In this document: one piece after another, positions 1 to 8,671 of the stretch
How the letters are laid out: every line of letters begins with the position of its first letter
Position numbering within the stretch: the first letter of the stretch is position 1
Origin: Treponema sp. UBA6367
Lineage (GTDB): Bacteria; Spirochaetota; Spirochaetia; Treponematales; Treponemataceae
Reading direction: 5' to 3'
Length of the DNA stretch: 64,000 nt
Assembly: GCA_002437725.1 (NCBI GenBank)
Contig: DJRF01000019.1
Span: 155,502-219,501, forward strand
Notes under the pieces: model-generated
What the model was told of the DNA's origin: nothing
The model's input: the letters and a program-made list of their open reading frames with translations, nothing else
The model's database searches: none
Position numbers and translations under genes: made by a program

Positions 1-199
1 TTTTACTGGAAACGATTTTGTTCAGCAAAAGCAAGATGGCATAAACGTCTTTAAATGCTATGAACCAAACAAAGAAGACAAAGAATGGCAAGTTCAGTAT
101 ATGAAGGATAAAACTCAGTTCACTTTGGATAAAAAGCAGGGTTTTCATGTGTCAAAAAATATCTTTGATGAAAAGAATTGGATTTTGCTTGCAGAATGA
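1..199 (+). CDS. 3' end of an unrecognised protein
   Basis: An open frame enters from the left edge (frame of base 2) and stops at TGA 197–199, giving about 65 C-terminal residues ending in ...NWILLAE. The fragment is polar, with no membrane segment and no motif that I recognise. It ends 24 bases before the glycosyltransferase start, on the same strand, so the two may be cotranscribed; the missing part lies outside the window. Real coding is likely because the frame is open for the whole distance with normal codon use, but the function is unknown. Confidence 0.55.
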   Translation, partial: FTGNDFVQQKQDGINVFKCYEPNKEDKEWQVQYMKDKTQFTLDKKQGFHVSKNIFDEKNWILLAE

Positions 200-223
200 A
201 CAAAAAATCTTCATACTGTAAAA

Positions 224-1300
224 ATGAAATATAAACTGCTTGCCATAAACGGAGAATTTTTTTGCCGAAATCTTACAGGAATAGAGCGTCTTGCCATAGA
301 AGTTACAGGCTTCCTTGACGAAATGGTCGCTCCAAACAAAGTGGAACTTGTAATTCCTGCGAACGCGCAGAATGTTCCGTCTTATAAAAATATAAAAGTT
401 GTAAGACTCAAAAAAGAAGCTCATTTTTTCCCAAAGTGGACTCAATTCGCTTTTCAAAAATATGTTTTAACCCGCAGAGCTTTAAGCTTGGATTTTTCAA
501 ACACATGCCCATATTTTTGTCCTGGAATTGAATTCATTCACGATATTTATTGCAAGCTTTTTAGAGAAGATTTTACTTCAAAACGCGACCGCCTTATTAG
601 TCTTTACAGCAGGATAATGTATCATCGCATCGCAAAAAAGGCAAAAAGAATTGTTACGGTTTCGGAATACACAAAAAAGACTATTGTGGAAACTTACAAA
701 ATAAGACCAGAAAGAGTTGCTGTTGTTTACAGCGGAATTGGCGAATATCAAAAAATTGAAAAAGATATGTCAGTTTTTGAAAAGTTTTCAGTTCTAAAAG
801 AAAAAGAATTCTTTTTTACTTTGGGAAGCCTTTCTACAAGAAAAAACTTAAAGTGGATTGCCTTGCATGCACAGCTATTTCCGCAGGAACTTTTTGTAAT
901 TTGCGGAAAACCTATTCCCGCAGTTGTTCCGCCAGAATTAGAAAAACTAAAGACTTTAAAAAATGTTATCATGACAGGTTATCTTTCGGATGGGGAAGTT
1001 AAAGCAATGCTTTCAAAGTGCAAGGCTTTTATTTTTCCTTCGTACTTTGAAGGTTTTGGTCTGCCGCCTTTAGAAGCTCTTTCCTGCGGGACTCCTATTA
1101 TAATTTCTGATAAAACTTGCCTGCCGGAAATTTATGAAGATTGCGCGCATTATATAAATCCTGATGTTTATGATGTGGATTTAAATAAAATTCTTGGGCA
1201 GCCAGTCGCAAGTCCAGAAAAGCTTCTTGAAAAATACACCTTGCAAAATACTGCCCAGCGTCTGCTTGGCGTTATAAATGAAGTTATAAGGGTGGCTTAA
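224..1300 (+). CDS. GT4-type glycosyltransferase (group 1)
   Basis: A 358-residue GT-B glycosyltransferase. The N-terminal half carries the acceptor-side fold, starting with a 'GEFFCRNLTGIERLA' segment typical of mannosyl/rhamnosyl transferases of the GT4 family. The C-terminal nucleotide-sugar domain shows 'GSLSTRKNL' near residue 200 and the diagnostic EGFGLPPLEALSCGTP motif near residue 275, whose first Glu belongs to the EX7E pair. It should transfer a sugar from a nucleotide-sugar donor onto a surface glycan or lipid intermediate in the cytoplasm; donor and acceptor cannot be read from sequence. No signal peptide or transmembrane segment. It follows a partial gene on the same strand by 24 bases. 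Confidence 0.88.
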   Translation: MKYKLLAINGEFFCRNLTGIERLAIEVTGFLDEMVAPNKVELVIPANAQNVPSYKNIKVVRLKKEAHFFPKWTQFAFQKYVLTRRALSLDFSNTCPYFCPGIEFIHDIYCKLFREDFTSKRDRLISLYSRIMYHRIAKKAKRIVTVSEYTKKTIVETYKIRPERVAVVYSGIGEYQKIEKDMSVFEKFSVLKEKEFFFTLGSLSTRKNLKWIALHAQLFPQELFVICGKPIPAVVPPELEKLKTLKNVIMTGYLSDGEVKAMLSKCKAFIFPSYFEGFGLPPLEALSCGTPIIISDKTCLPEIYEDCAHYINPDVYDVDLNKILGQPVASPEKLLEKYTLQNTAQRLLGVINEVIRVA

Positions 1301-1324
1301 ATATTCTGGAATAGCTAACAGCCT

Positions 1325-1515
1325 AAACTTTGAGTTTTTATAGATTATGGAAAAAACGCTTACAACGAATTTAAAATTTGTTCAGATGGTTTTGCTCGCA
1401 CTTCGTTTGAATTGTTTTATGTTGCTACGCAATCTAAATAGTTCTTATCGCACAAAATCTTCACAAATTGTAAATTCGCTTACGCTTTTGTTTGCTTTTC
1501 AAAAACTCGAAGTTT
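1325..1515 (+). repeat. palindromic intergenic repeat, copy A (about 191 bp)
   Basis: Bounded by imperfect terminal inverted repeats AAACTTTGAGTTTTT (1325–1339) and AAAAACTCGAAGTTT (1501–1515). The interior matches the reverse complement of 57747–57955 over nearly its whole length, including the shared stretch CACAAAATCTTCACAAATTG near 1452. It fills the gap between two genes that converge and contains no ORF. The structure is that of a non-autonomous mobile element or a large REP-like palindrome; no target-site duplication is obvious. Confidence 0.8.
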
Positions 1516-1532
1516 GAACTATATAATTTTTT

Positions 1533-2726
1533 CTACGCACCTTTTATTCCTTGCAAGAAAGTTGTTACCACATTTGTTCCGCCTATAAAGGTTCCTATTG
1601 AGCTTCCTAAAGAAGAAAGCAAAAAAACCGTAAGAACGTGCAGAATTCTATTTTTATAAAATCCTTTTAAAGATGAAGCATCGTCTGTTAAAGTTTCCAT
1701 GTCGCGAACTTTGGGTTTCTTTATAAGCGCCTGCGTTATTCCAGTAAGAATTCCCACCCCTATAAACGGGCAAAGGGATGTAAAAGGCGCTCCTAGAAAA
1801 GAAACCAAAATTGTTAAAGGGTGCGCGCCTGCGATAACTGAGCCGATTGCAGAAAGTGCGCCATTCCACAAAAACCAGCTTAATGCCATTTGAGAGCCAG
1901 TTTTTCTGCCTCCGTATACAAATCCCAAAATTATGAGCGCAACTATAAAAACAGGTATAATCCAAGAAGCTATTTTTCCGCCTTTAGATTTTGCAGGAAC
2001 TTTTTCAATTTCCGTTGTGTCTGTGGATTCTTTTCCAAACGCCATGCTTTCAAGGTGGTTTTTTACGCCTGGCAAATGTCCTGCTCCAAGAACGGCGACA
2101 ATATTGTTTCCTGTTGCGTTCCATATATGGGCGGCAAGGTATTGGTCGCGTTCGTCTATTAAAACTTCCTTTACGGTAGGCAAGTATTCAGACAGTTCCT
2201 TCATCATGGAATCCATTTCGGAAGAGTTTTTTAGTTCTTCGATTTGATTTGAAGAAACTTCTTCGTTTGAAAAGGCGCTTGCAACCAAGGCTGAAAAAAG
2301 CTTGCATTTTCCCCATGCAGAATTTTTTGCCCAAGCGCGCTGGAGCGTAGTCTGTATAGGGCGGTCCACCATTGCGGTAGGAATTTTCAATTCTTCTGCC
2401 GTGTTCATTGCAGCGAGCATTTCGTCTCCAGGTCTTACTCCCACATTTTTTCCAATTCTTTTTTGGAATGAGGACAAAACAAGGTTTGCGAGCAGCAAGA
2501 ATCCTTCTTTTTTTCTTAAAACTTTTATAATATCAAGTTCCTTGTACTTTTCAGGATTTTTTATGGAAGCACAGCGTTTTTCGTCAAGCTCAATTGCTAC
2601 GCAGTCTGGCTTAAGATTTTTTATTGTCTGTGAGACTTCGTTTACGCTTTCTTCTGAAACATGGGCTGTTCCAATTAATGTAATCTTTCTTCCATTAAGT
2701 TCTAATATTTGCTGTGTTTGGCTCAT
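1533..2726 (-). CDS. TraB/PrgY-family membrane protein
   Basis: A 397-residue protein. The N-terminal TraB/GumN-type domain has the GTAHVS motif near residue 19 and VAIELDEKR near residue 46, both hallmark metal-site motifs of the family. The C-terminal third carries several hydrophobic segments (from about residue 255 on) with Gly-rich loops, as in archaeal and bacterial TraB proteins. The family includes enterococcal pheromone-shutdown proteins thought to be metal-dependent membrane proteases; the substrate here is unknown. I choose the ATG at 2726 rather than the upstream one at 2741: its ATG overlaps the TGA of the TPR gene (ATGA), with GGGGA about 8 bases upstream, indicating translational coupling. 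Confidence 0.85.
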   Translation of the reverse strand: MSQTQQILELNGRKITLIGTAHVSEESVNEVSQTIKNLKPDCVAIELDEKRCASIKNPEKYKELDIIKVLRKKEGFLLLANLVLSSFQKRIGKNVGVRPGDEMLAAMNTAEELKIPTAMVDRPIQTTLQRAWAKNSAWGKCKLFSALVASAFSNEEVSSNQIEELKNSSEMDSMMKELSEYLPTVKEVLIDERDQYLAAHIWNATGNNIVAVLGAGHLPGVKNHLESMAFGKESTDTTEIEKVPAKSKGGKIASWIIPVFIVALIILGFVYGGRKTGSQMALSWFLWNGALSAIGSVIAGAHPLTILVSFLGAPFTSLCPFIGVGILTGITQALIKKPKVRDMETLTDDASSLKGFYKNRILHVLTVFLLSSLGSSIGTFIGGTNVVTTFLQGIKGA

Positions 2727-4111
2727 TGGTATGTTCCCCATTCTGCAAGTCTGTATTCAAAAAACATTGGATTTTGCATTTTTGTTATTTTTGAATAATA
2801 TTCGTATGCGACTTTCGGCAGACCTTTTAGTTCGTAGTAGAGTCCAAAATAGTAAGTCATTTTTCCTTTTTTAGTAGAATCCGTTTCCTTATCAAGTAGT
2901 TTCACTATTGCATTTTCAGCATTTACTGGACCTTGATCATGATAAAGTCTTATCATTAGATATTCAATAGAGTTTCTATCTAAAGGTTTCATGCAAGTTG
3001 CGGCGAATTCCTTTGCTTTAAATGTATTTTTTTCTTTTAAGTACGTGGCAATTATCATAAGCTGATACGCTGTGTTCTTTTTGATTGAATTAGCCTTTAT
3101 AAATGCCTGCCTAGCAGCTTCCCAGTTTTTTAGATGAAATTCAAGAATTCCAATTTCTTCAAACGCAAAGTAATAGTTTGGATTTTTTTCAAGCAGGCTG
3201 TTGTAATCTTTTAAAGCTTCTTCAAGACGGTTTTGCTCGTCAAGCAGACCAGCTCTATAAGCGTAAGGAAGAAAGTAGTCTGGATTTAGTTCAATTGCTT
3301 TTGACCAGGCTTCTTCAGCCTCTTTGTATTTTCCTTGGCTTCTCATATATTGACCCAAATCTATGTAGTATTCGTAGTTTTTTGGGTCAAACTTTATAGC
3401 TTTTTGAATATATTTTGTTGCGCTTAAATAATTATCATCTTCTGCGCTAAGTTTTCCAAGATAGTAATATGCGCTAGGATTTTCGCTGTCGATTTGTAGA
3501 AGTTTTTCAAATTGGGTTCGGCTGGTTTCAAGGTCTCCCAGATAGTAGTTCATTTGGCCGTATCCAAAAAGCGCTTCTTGATTTTCGCCGTCGCCAGTCA
3601 GCGCTTTTTTGTAATAATTTGCGGCAACTTTATATTTCTTGCGAAGAGCCTGCTGGTTTCCAAGTATTATATTTGCAGTAGAATTGTAGGGGTCAGAGGC
3701 AAGCAGCTGATTTAAAGTGTTTTGCAAGCTGCTGTTGTTGTTTGTGGCCATGTCAATTTGAGCTTTTATTTCAAGGGCGTCTTTTCTAGCGGAAGGATTT
3801 GAAGACAGTTCCTTTACAATTTCATCGGCCTGCGCATATCTTTTTGCAGAAAACAGCAATGAAGCGTGAAGCAGTTTTAAATCTGCATTTGAGTCAAGCG
3901 ATTTTGGCAAGTCTTTGTAAAGGTCAATTGCTGCGTTCAAATCGCCATTTTCTAGTTCGTTCTGGAGTTTTTGCACGAACATAACAACTTCGTCTTGGGC
4001 TGCTGGTTCAGAACCTTGCGCTTGTGGTTGCGTTTGGGCAAAAAATGGAGTTGCTAAAGTTCCTGTTGTAAAAAAAAGTGCTAAAGCTAAAAGAAATATT
4101 CTTGCGTTCAT
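2723..4111 (-). CDS. secreted/periplasmic TPR protein
   Basis: 462 residues with a signal peptide (basic start, hydrophobic core to about residue 25, then FAQTQ) followed by at least eight tetratricopeptide repeats, recognisable by units such as 'AYYYLGKLSAEDDNYLSA' and 'DLGQYMRSQGKYKEAEEAW'. TPR superhelices act as protein-docking scaffolds; a periplasmic location makes a role in envelope assembly or secretion likely, but no partner can be named. Its stop overlaps the start of the downstream TraB-family gene, so the two form a coupled operon. A divergent gene begins 80 bases away on the other strand. Confidence 0.85.
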   Translation of the reverse strand: MNARIFLLALALFFTTGTLATPFFAQTQPQAQGSEPAAQDEVVMFVQKLQNELENGDLNAAIDLYKDLPKSLDSNADLKLLHASLLFSAKRYAQADEIVKELSSNPSARKDALEIKAQIDMATNNNSSLQNTLNQLLASDPYNSTANIILGNQQALRKKYKVAANYYKKALTGDGENQEALFGYGQMNYYLGDLETSRTQFEKLLQIDSENPSAYYYLGKLSAEDDNYLSATKYIQKAIKFDPKNYEYYIDLGQYMRSQGKYKEAEEAWSKAIELNPDYFLPYAYRAGLLDEQNRLEEALKDYNSLLEKNPNYYFAFEEIGILEFHLKNWEAARQAFIKANSIKKNTAYQLMIIATYLKEKNTFKAKEFAATCMKPLDRNSIEYLMIRLYHDQGPVNAENAIVKLLDKETDSTKKGKMTYYFGLYYELKGLPKVAYEYYSKITKMQNPMFFEYRLAEWGTYQ

Positions 4112-4155
4112 ATAATCCTCAAAATAAAAGATGAAAAAACTGCGTTCATAACTGG

Positions 4156-4184
4156 TTGAAATTCATCTTGCCTTTAATTAAACT
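4156..4184 (+). promoter_or_regulatory. candidate sigma-70 promoter, near-leaderless
   Basis: TTGAAA (4156–4161), a 17-base spacer and TAAACT (4179–4184) sit only six bases before the ATG at 4191, which has no Shine-Dalgarno sequence. Transcription starting at the normal distance would yield a leaderless or nearly leaderless mRNA. Confidence 0.4.
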
Positions 4185-4190
4185 TATAGA

Positions 4191-5954
4191 ATGTTTACAC
4201 AAGTTTTAAGAAAATCTTTGATATTGCTTGCAACTTATGCTTTTATAATTATCGGTATTTTTGTATTTCAGTTTAAGAATGATTCTATAATATCAGAAAA
4301 AATCGGAAGCCTCCATATAACTCTGCTTGAATCTACTGCAGAAGATAACAGCATTAGCCTTAAAAATAAATTCACTTTTATGTTCAATGGAATTACCTTT
4401 AGCGGAAATGATGAAAAGCCTGTAATCGCTCAAATAAATGGCAAGAAAACTCCTCTTTCGCTTGTCTCTTGGAAAAAACTTTCTCCTCTTTCTTGTGAAT
4501 TTGCTTTTAATCACGGAATAAAACTTTTATGTTCTGTTAGCGATGAAACTTCTAAGGCTTATCTTTTGATTGATGCTGCCTTGCCAAAAGGTGTAGAAAG
4601 AATTTCTCTCCCTTACGGGCTTTCTGCAGGCTCTACAATTACAAATCAGGCGGATTCAAAACTGAGGCTTACAAATAAAAAGAATTCTTGGGAGCTTGCA
4701 GCCTCTGATGTTGAATCAGATAAAATTGTTTTTACCAAAAAAGAACATTCTGCCTCTTATGCATTTTTCGACAGTTCCCGCGCATTTTCGTTTGAAATGG
4801 TTGCTAGTCTTGATTCTGCAAACGAAACTAATTACATCAATACCATTGAAAACTTTAAATCTAATCTTATCTCTTCGTTTGCGCAAGTTCCTGCTGATTC
4901 AAGCGCGGTTGCTGAGCAGGAAGCCGTTTCTTACGTCGCAGCAATGGCTGAACGCGGTAAATACAATGAAGCCCTGGACGCTGTGCCTCAGGCGTTTAAG
5001 AAGAGCTCTTCAAGAACCTTTCTTTCCGGGCCGTATTTTGATACTCTTGTAAAGGTAAATGAAACTTTGCAAAGAACGCTTTTAGGAATTGCGGACTTTA
5101 TAAGAACTTGCAACGAAAACGGCACTATTGAAGCAATGAGCACGCCTTTTGTTGCAGATTATATGTGTATGCATCCTGGAGCAGAATCTGTTCAAACTTT
5201 ATTAAAGAATGCGGCTGCAATGGATTACGCAGAATCTTCAATGCAAATTGTGGCTGCCGTTTTAAACGTTTACAACGAGCTTTACGAAAAAGACACGAGT
5301 CTTGCTCAAATTTTAAAACCTGCGGCGCAAAAATGCGTGGAAAAAATTCAAAATTCGTGTGCTGTTGACAATGGAAATATAACTCTTTCCGAAAGAGGAA
5401 CCTTCCTTTCTGTTGTTCAAGCCGTTTCTGCAGGAGATGCTTTGTATCGCTATGGTCTTGGTGTTCAAAACGAATCTTACATAAGTGCTGGAAGGCTTAT
5501 AATAAGTTCTTATCTAAAAGAAAGCGCTTCGTTTGACCTAAAAACTCTTAGCGATTTGTATCCAATTGTTGTTCATAAAAACAACTTTTATCCTCATTTT
5601 GAAATTCTTTCATTTGATAATGGCCGCGCAGTTTGGGCGTTTACTTGCGCAGAAAATATTTCTTATAAGAATGACAACGCCGGAACTGTAACCCTTGCAA
5701 TCGACTTCCCGCTTTCTTATACGCATTACGTCATTATAGACGGAATTGAACGCTTCCAGTCGATTTATATTTACGATTTGGCATTCAGAACAGACTTTAG
5801 ATTTGAAACATACAATTCGTCTGGATACGTATATCAAAGAGACACATCAACTTTGCTGCTAAAATCAAGGCACAAGTCGCAGCTTGAAACAATTCGCCTA
5901 GTTTACAACGTGCAAAAGGAAGATACTGCGATTAAAGAAACAGTTTCCGAATAA
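4191..5954 (+). CDS. membrane-anchored protein of unknown function
   Basis: 587 residues. A single N-terminal transmembrane segment (about residues 10–28, 'LLATYAFIIIGIFVFQF') anchors a large extracytoplasmic part; no lipobox or recognised domain. The middle (about residues 230–400) is Ala/Glu-rich and helical, and the C-terminus reads as beta strands ('DFPLSYTHYVIIDGIERFQ'), a pattern common in treponemal periplasmic proteins without assigned function. No SD precedes the ATG. The 3' end overlaps the convergent znuB-like gene by 23 bases, so transcription of the two can interfere. Real gene by length and codon use; function unknown. Confidence 0.75.
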   Translation: MFTQVLRKSLILLATYAFIIIGIFVFQFKNDSIISEKIGSLHITLLESTAEDNSISLKNKFTFMFNGITFSGNDEKPVIAQINGKKTPLSLVSWKKLSPLSCEFAFNHGIKLLCSVSDETSKAYLLIDAALPKGVERISLPYGLSAGSTITNQADSKLRLTNKKNSWELAASDVESDKIVFTKKEHSASYAFFDSSRAFSFEMVASLDSANETNYINTIENFKSNLISSFAQVPADSSAVAEQEAVSYVAAMAERGKYNEALDAVPQAFKKSSSRTFLSGPYFDTLVKVNETLQRTLLGIADFIRTCNENGTIEAMSTPFVADYMCMHPGAESVQTLLKNAAAMDYAESSMQIVAAVLNVYNELYEKDTSLAQILKPAAQKCVEKIQNSCAVDNGNITLSERGTFLSVVQAVSAGDALYRYGLGVQNESYISAGRLIISSYLKESASFDLKTLSDLYPIVVHKNNFYPHFEILSFDNGRAVWAFTCAENISYKNDNAGTVTLAIDFPLSYTHYVIIDGIERFQSIYIYDLAFRTDFRFETYNSSGYVYQRDTSTLLLKSRHKSQLETIRLVYNVQKEDTAIKETVSE

Positions 5955-6747
5955 AAGAGCATAGCAAGAATATTATAAGATTCGCCACAACTATGCTTGC
6001 TCCCGCTGGCGTGCTCCAGGCAAAACTTGCTAGTATGCCAGCTATAAAGCAAAACACAGAAATGGCAGCAGAAAAAATTACTACCTTAAAAAAACTTTTA
6101 AAAACTTGCATTGCGCTAAGGGCAGGAAACACTATAAGGCTTGAAATCATCATAGCCCCCATGAGCCTCATTCCTATTACAACTGTAAGCGCAGTTAGTA
6201 TTGCAATTAGCGCATTGTAGGCGTTTGTTTTTATTCCTGCCGCTTTTGCAAATGGCTCGTCAAAAGTTACTGTAAATATTCTGTTGTAAAATATAGCAAA
6301 AAGGCTGACTACCGTTATTGCAAGAGCAATGCTTATCCAGACATCTGCTTTGCTGATTGCAAGAATGCTTCCAAACATAAAAGATGTAACATCCGTGTTC
6401 AATCCGCTTGTTAAAGATGTTATAAGTATGCCCAGAGCTAGCGAACTAGAAGAAATTAATGCAATTGAAGCGTCTCCTTTTAGATTGCTTGAAGAACTCA
6501 CTTTTAATAAAAGAAAGGCTGCCAGAATGCAAATAGGAATAGAAACTGCTAACGGAGCCCAATTAAAAGCCATGGCAGTTGCCATTGTTCCAAAAGCTAC
6601 GTGGCTAAGGCCGTCTCCAATCATTGAAAATCGTTTTAGAACAAGTATTATTCCTAAAAATGCGGCGCACAGACTTATTAGCGTTCCTGCTATTAGCGCT
6701 CTAACTATAAAACCGTAAGAAAAAAGTTTTGCAAAAAAATCAATCAT
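5932..6747 (-). CDS. znuB: zinc/manganese ABC transporter permease (ABC-3)
   Basis: 271 residues made almost entirely of hydrophobic helices, with the ABC-3 permease signatures 'GDGLSHVAFG' near residue 43 and 'GMRLMGAMMISSLIVFPALSA' region near residue 190. It forms the membrane channel of a ZnuABC/TroABCD-type importer that takes Zn2+ or Mn2+ from the periplasm. The start overlaps the end of the ATPase gene by 8 bases, consistent with coupled translation in a znuA-znuC-znuB operon read right to left. Its 3' end overlaps the convergent gene ending at 5954. Metal specificity is not decidable from the permease alone. Confidence 0.93.
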   Translation of the reverse strand: MIDFFAKLFSYGFIVRALIAGTLISLCAAFLGIILVLKRFSMIGDGLSHVAFGTMATAMAFNWAPLAVSIPICILAAFLLLKVSSSSNLKGDASIALISSSSLALGILITSLTSGLNTDVTSFMFGSILAISKADVWISIALAITVVSLFAIFYNRIFTVTFDEPFAKAAGIKTNAYNALIAILTALTVVIGMRLMGAMMISSLIVFPALSAMQVFKSFFKVVIFSAAISVFCFIAGILASFAWSTPAGASIVVANLIIFLLCSFIRKLFL

Positions 6748-7507
6748 TTATGTATTTCCTAATATGAATATGGCTAGCGTTGCAGTCTGGCCCGCAATGA
6801 TTTCCGCAATGGGTTTCGCAAACTTCTACCTGGCTCATCAGTTTATACAAGTCTGTTTTTGCGTAATCTTTAGATTTTCCAAAAAACAGGGGAGAGGTGT
6901 TCATTTGAAGAATATGGGTCGCATTTTGAACAGCCCTGTGAACATCGTGGCTTACCATTAAAATTGCAATTCCGTCTTTTTTGTTCAAGTCTTGAATTAT
7001 TGAATAAAGTTCGTCAGTTACGATAGGATCTAATCCAGTTACGGGCTCGTCTAAAACTAGCATATTTTTTGCCGCGCACAAGGCTCTTGCTAAAAGAACG
7101 CGCTGCTGTTGGCCTCCGCTTAGGGCGCTGAACGGTTTGTTTGCAAGGTGGCTTAGTTGGAGACGCTGAATTTGAAACTCTGCATTTTGCCTGTCTGCTT
7201 TTGTATGAAAAAAACTTGATGAAGAAAGGCATCCTGAAAGAACAACTTCTTTTACGCTTGCAGGAAAATCTTTTTGAATATTTTTTTGCTGCGGAAGATA
7301 ACCTGTGTGCAGCCTGTCTAAATTTATTTTTCCTGATTTTATAGGGACTAGTCCTAAAATCGCCTTTACCAAAGTTGTTTTTCCAGAACCGTTTGAGCCA
7401 ACTATGCAAACATAGTCACCGGGATTTACAGAAAAAGAAACATTTTTGCAAGCTTCAAAACTGCCATAGTTTACGCACACGTTTCTGCATTCTACAAGGG
7501 GAATCAT
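6740..7507 (-). CDS. znuC: zinc/manganese ABC transporter ATPase with Cys/His tail
   Basis: 255 residues: Walker A GSNGSGKTT near residue 37, signature LSGGQQQRV near residue 127, Walker B 'NMLVLDEPVTGLD', and the switch His in 'MVSHDVH'. It hydrolyses ATP to drive the znuB permease. I choose the ATG at 7507 (MIPLVECRN), which overlaps the TGA of znuA (ATGA); the frame extends 17 codons upstream but inside znuA. The last 30 residues are unusual: four Cys and four His in 'CETHCGNHCGPDCNASHIHI', a plausible metal-binding tail analogous to the His-rich C-terminus of E. coli ZnuC, possibly a cytoplasmic sensor. Confidence 0.93.
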   Translation of the reverse strand: MIPLVECRNVCVNYGSFEACKNVSFSVNPGDYVCIVGSNGSGKTTLVKAILGLVPIKSGKINLDRLHTGYLPQQKNIQKDFPASVKEVVLSGCLSSSSFFHTKADRQNAEFQIQRLQLSHLANKPFSALSGGQQQRVLLARALCAAKNMLVLDEPVTGLDPIVTDELYSIIQDLNKKDGIAILMVSHDVHRAVQNATHILQMNTSPLFFGKSKDYAKTDLYKLMSQVEVCETHCGNHCGPDCNASHIHIRKYIND

Positions 7508-8535
7508 CTTAGACCTCTTTTTAGGGCAAGGGCATTTTTTTTCATTAAAGAAACCCAAGTCTCGGCGTTTTCAAAGTCTTTTTTTGAAACATTTTGACAA
7601 GACTGCAATAGAATTGCGGGTACGTTTGCAGATTCTGAAATTATGTCCGCAATTTTATGATTGCCCAGTTCTATGTAAAATACGGCTGGCAATCCAAGAG
7701 TTTTTATTTTATCTATAAGTCTTGAAATTGTCGCAGAGCTAGCTTCTACTGCTGTGCTGCAGCCTGAAAATGCCGCGTCGTATTCTAATCCGTAGTATTT
7801 TGCAAAGTAGATAAATGGAAAGCGGTCGCCCATTACAATGTACTTTTCTTTAGCATTTAAAACTATCTGCGCAATTTCCATAGAAACCTTTGCGATTTGT
7901 TCACAGTAATTGTTCGCGTTCTGTTCGAATTCTTCAACAAGCTGAAAGAGCTGCTTTTGCGCGGCAACTTCTTGCAACGATTTGCAAACCGATTTTACTA
8001 TGGCAATTTCGTTTTTTGGGCTCGTCCAAATGTGTTCGTCCTGTTCGTGAATATTTTGATTTTGTCCGTCTTTTAAATCTTTGCTTTCTTCTTCACTATG
8101 ATTTTTATGTTCGTCTAAGTGTTCTTCAGAATCGAAATGCTCTTCATCAAGTGTTTCTACAAAATCAAAAAGTCTTAGTTCGGAATTTTTGTTTTTTTCT
8201 GTGTTAGAATTAAAAATCTTTTTTACCCAGGCATCGCTTTCTCCGCCTACGTAGATAAAAAGGTCGCTGTTAGTTATGGCAATTATATCTGCGGGGCTTG
8301 GATCAAACGAATGTGATTCTGCGCCCGGTTTTACAAGCAATTTGAGTTCGGCGGTTCCGTCAAGAAGAGTGTCTCCTAAAACGGCTCTTGCGGCATCGTA
8401 GCATGGAAAAGTTGTTGCAACGACTGAAATTTGAGCGTTTTGTTTTGGAATGTTATTTTTTTTACAAGCAATTATTGTAAAAACTGTTGTGAAAATGCAG
8501 ATTGCTGTAATTTTTGTTAGAATGTTCTTTTTCAT
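7504..8535 (-). CDS. znuA: zinc/manganese-binding lipoprotein (ABC substrate-binding)
   Basis: 343 residues, cluster A-1/PF01297 family. A lipoprotein signal with lipobox IIAC puts the lipid-modified Cys at residue 24. A His/Asp/Glu-rich loop occupies about residues 130–168, typical of zinc-specific family members; likely ligands include His75 and His168. Where most family members have an HxAFxY segment this protein has GDRFPF, a variant of a known subfamily, together with 'AAFSGCSTAVEAS'. It delivers metal to ZnuB at the membrane surface. A promoter lies just upstream and the ATG has no SD, so the mRNA may be almost leaderless. First gene of the znuA-znuC-znuB operon. Confidence 0.93.
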   Translation of the reverse strand: MKKNILTKITAICIFTTVFTIIACKKNNIPKQNAQISVVATTFPCYDAARAVLGDTLLDGTAELKLLVKPGAESHSFDPSPADIIAITNSDLFIYVGGESDAWVKKIFNSNTEKNKNSELRLFDFVETLDEEHFDSEEHLDEHKNHSEEESKDLKDGQNQNIHEQDEHIWTSPKNEIAIVKSVCKSLQEVAAQKQLFQLVEEFEQNANNYCEQIAKVSMEIAQIVLNAKEKYIVMGDRFPFIYFAKYYGLEYDAAFSGCSTAVEASSATISRLIDKIKTLGLPAVFYIELGNHKIADIISESANVPAILLQSCQNVSKKDFENAETWVSLMKKNALALKRGLR

Positions 8536-8544
8536 TTAAAAGAA

Positions 8545-8573
8545 AATATACTAAAAAAAATCTTACAATTCAA
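8545..8573 (-). promoter_or_regulatory. sigma-70 promoter for znuACB
   Basis: On the minus strand: TTGAAT (8573–8568), 17-base spacer, TATATT (8550–8545), ending nine bases before the znuA ATG. No SD in the short gap. No Zur- or TroR-like palindrome is obvious. Confidence 0.55.
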
Positions 8574-8584
8574 ATGGTTGCAAA

Positions 8585-8671
8585 GCAAAATCTTCACAAA
8601 TTAAAAATTCGCTTACGCTTTTATTCGTTTTATTAATATTGTAAGAAACGCCTTCAGCGAATTTTTAATTT
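8585..8671. repeat. partial/rearranged repeat (copy B) forming a perfect 16-bp stem
   Basis: AAATTAAAAATTCGCT (8598–8613) and its exact complement (8656–8671) enclose 42 bases. The left part, GCAAAATCTTCACAAATT followed by TTCGCTTACGCTTTT, matches one end of the long repeat at 1325 and 57747; the right part, AAACGCCTTCAGCGAA, matches the other end. It therefore looks like a copy that has lost its middle. The stem overlaps the stop codon of the gene ending at 8670 and could act as a terminator for it. Confidence 0.65.

Noticed and set aside
7508..7558. Longer ZnuC start at 7558
   Set aside because: It lies within znuA; the ATGA overlap at 7504–7507 is the standard coupled start.
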